Of a DNA stretch of 5,199 nucleotides, positions 4,690 to 5,199 are shown piece by piece. Source of the stretch: Ruminococcus flavefaciens (lineage in GTDB: Bacteria > Bacillota > Clostridia > Oscillospirales > Ruminococcaceae); assembly GCA_002348905.1 (NCBI GenBank), contig DEBW01000026.1, positions 46,681 to 51,879 on the forward strand, given 5' to 3'. The notes below the pieces were generated by a model. The model saw nothing but the letters and a program-made list of their open reading frames with translations. It did not search any database and was not told where the DNA came from. The translations under genes and the position numbers were made by a program. Every line of letters begins with the position of its first letter. Within the stretch, counting starts at the first letter, position 1.

Positions 4690-4983
4690 ATGAACTGGAT
4701 AAGAAACAAAAGATTCATCAGCTTTGCCGAAGGTCGTGCTGTGATACTCGCCGAAATACAGGCGGATTCTACAGAGGATTTTCCTGTTGTCAACGCCTAT
4801 GACGGCTACACCATTGCCAAAGGCTCTATCGCTCTGGACATATCCTCCGGAGACTTCTATTGCCTTGGCAGTGACGGTGTATGGTACGATCAGACAGATG
4901 CAAACAAACCGCCTGTTGACAATACTCCCGAACCTGAACCCGAACCTGACGACGATGAACCGGAGGTAACTGAAAATGCCTGA
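4690..4983 (+). CDS. Small phage-tail-type accessory protein with acidic Pro-Glu C-terminus
   Basis: 97 aa. I do not recognise a named family. Residues 1-75 look like a small compact domain. The stretch around 36-68 (AYDGYTIAKGSIALDISSGD, then FYCLGSDGVWYDQ) resembles the 'KGS.ayd..tgdvY.l.sdG.Wy' domains of small proteins from phage tail/baseplate clusters; this is pattern recall, not a search. Residues about 76-97 are a disordered acidic tail (PEPEPEPDDDEPE). There is no signal peptide or membrane segment. The start at 4690 is preferred because GAAAGGAG lies just upstream; an in-frame ATG at 4660 lacks such a site and overlaps the predicted -10. Its stop overlaps the next start by 8 nt, so the two are translationally coupled and probably part of one module continuing to the right. 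Confidence 0.8.
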   Translation: MNWIRNKRFISFAEGRAVILAEIQADSTEDFPVVNAYDGYTIAKGSIALDISSGDFYCLGSDGVWYDQTDANKPPVDNTPEPEPEPDDDEPEVTENA

Positions 4984-5199
4984 ATTATGGGAAAAATTCA
5001 AAGCCAGTAAAAACATCCCGTCAGAAGACTTCTTCACAGACGTTGTGAAGAAAAAAGCTCATCCCAACGAACACATCTACGGTGCATCATGGGACAAGAC
5101 AGCAAACGTTCCGGGGCGCAATTCATGGACGAGAACAGACGATGCTGCGAACTTCACTGATCCAGTGCCGTACACAACTCAGCAGTCAGGAAGCAGTCC
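4976..5199 (+). CDS. Probable phage structural/tail-type protein (5' part only)
   Basis: An open frame of 74 complete codons runs off the window with no stop. The ATG at 4976 has GGAGGT 9 nt upstream and overlaps the previous gene by 8 nt. The protein starts MPELWEKFKASKNIPSEDFF. At about residues 34-64 it has HIYGASWDKTANVPGRNSWT, followed by RTDDAANFTDP. The pattern YGxxWD ... TRTDxAxxFxDPVP is one I associate with tail or minor structural proteins of Firmicute phages and prophages, usually followed by a domain absent from this window. Small size of the partner, coupling and this motif suggest a prophage tail region or a domesticated remnant to the right. Function inferred by motif memory only. 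Confidence 0.7.
   Translation, partial: MPELWEKFKASKNIPSEDFFTDVVKKKAHPNEHIYGASWDKTANVPGRNSWTRTDDAANFTDPVPYTTQQSGSS

Noticed and set aside
4560..5037. Open frames on the minus strand across the E3 right arm and the phage-like genes.
   Set aside because: They read through the repeat and antisense to the better-supported plus-strand genes, whose ribosome sites and coupling are clear.

Overview
The window looks like chromosome from a low-to-mid-GC Firmicute of the Ruminococcus / Oscillospiraceae type. This is inferred from three things: a MurT/GatD cell-wall amidation pair, a secreted protein with a long Thr/Ser/Ala/Glu linker of the kind common in Ruminococcus, and intergenic regions full of GTAGGG-type palindromes. 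No rRNA, tRNA, CRISPR array or transposase gene is visible, so the taxonomy is an inference and not proven.

Layout. Positions 1-1446 (minus strand) hold murT followed by the first 36 codons of gatD, overlapping by 8 bp; together they amidate the D-Glu of lipid II. Positions 1447-1839 are a divergent intergenic region with a murT promoter, a 175-bp heptanucleotide-phased repeat (E1), and a near-perfect extended -10 promoter for the next gene. Positions 1840-2877 (plus) encode an exported or membrane-anchored SGNH/GDSL hydrolase. Positions 2878-3346 lie between convergent genes and are almost wholly repetitive: a heptad array starting on the stop codon, a terminator hairpin, a 133-bp MITE-like inverted-repeat element, a second heptad array, a 65-bp dyad, a TA tract and a short direct repeat. 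Positions 3347-4312 (minus) encode a Gfo/Idh/MocA-family oxidoreductase. Positions 4313-4689 are another divergent region with that gene's promoter, a hairpin touching its Shine-Dalgarno site, a second large heptad element (E3) and a plus-strand promoter. Positions 4690-5199 hold two translationally coupled genes that look like phage tail or structural accessory proteins; the second runs off the window.

The protein-coding genes are mostly ordinary. The most unusual content is intergenic. E1 and E3 are built from 7-nt units (TYAGNNN on one arm, NNCTRAN on the other) arranged as a dyad around a conserved core. The cores (1635-1689 and 4460-4514) match at 54 of 55 positions in opposite orientation. 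In the same relative orientation, both elements sit only 4-8 bp upstream of a strong TTGAxx-N17-TATAAT promoter with a TG extension. E1 and E3 also bracket a 2.9-kb segment as inverted repeats. I know of no named family for this element; a genome-wide search would show whether it is new.
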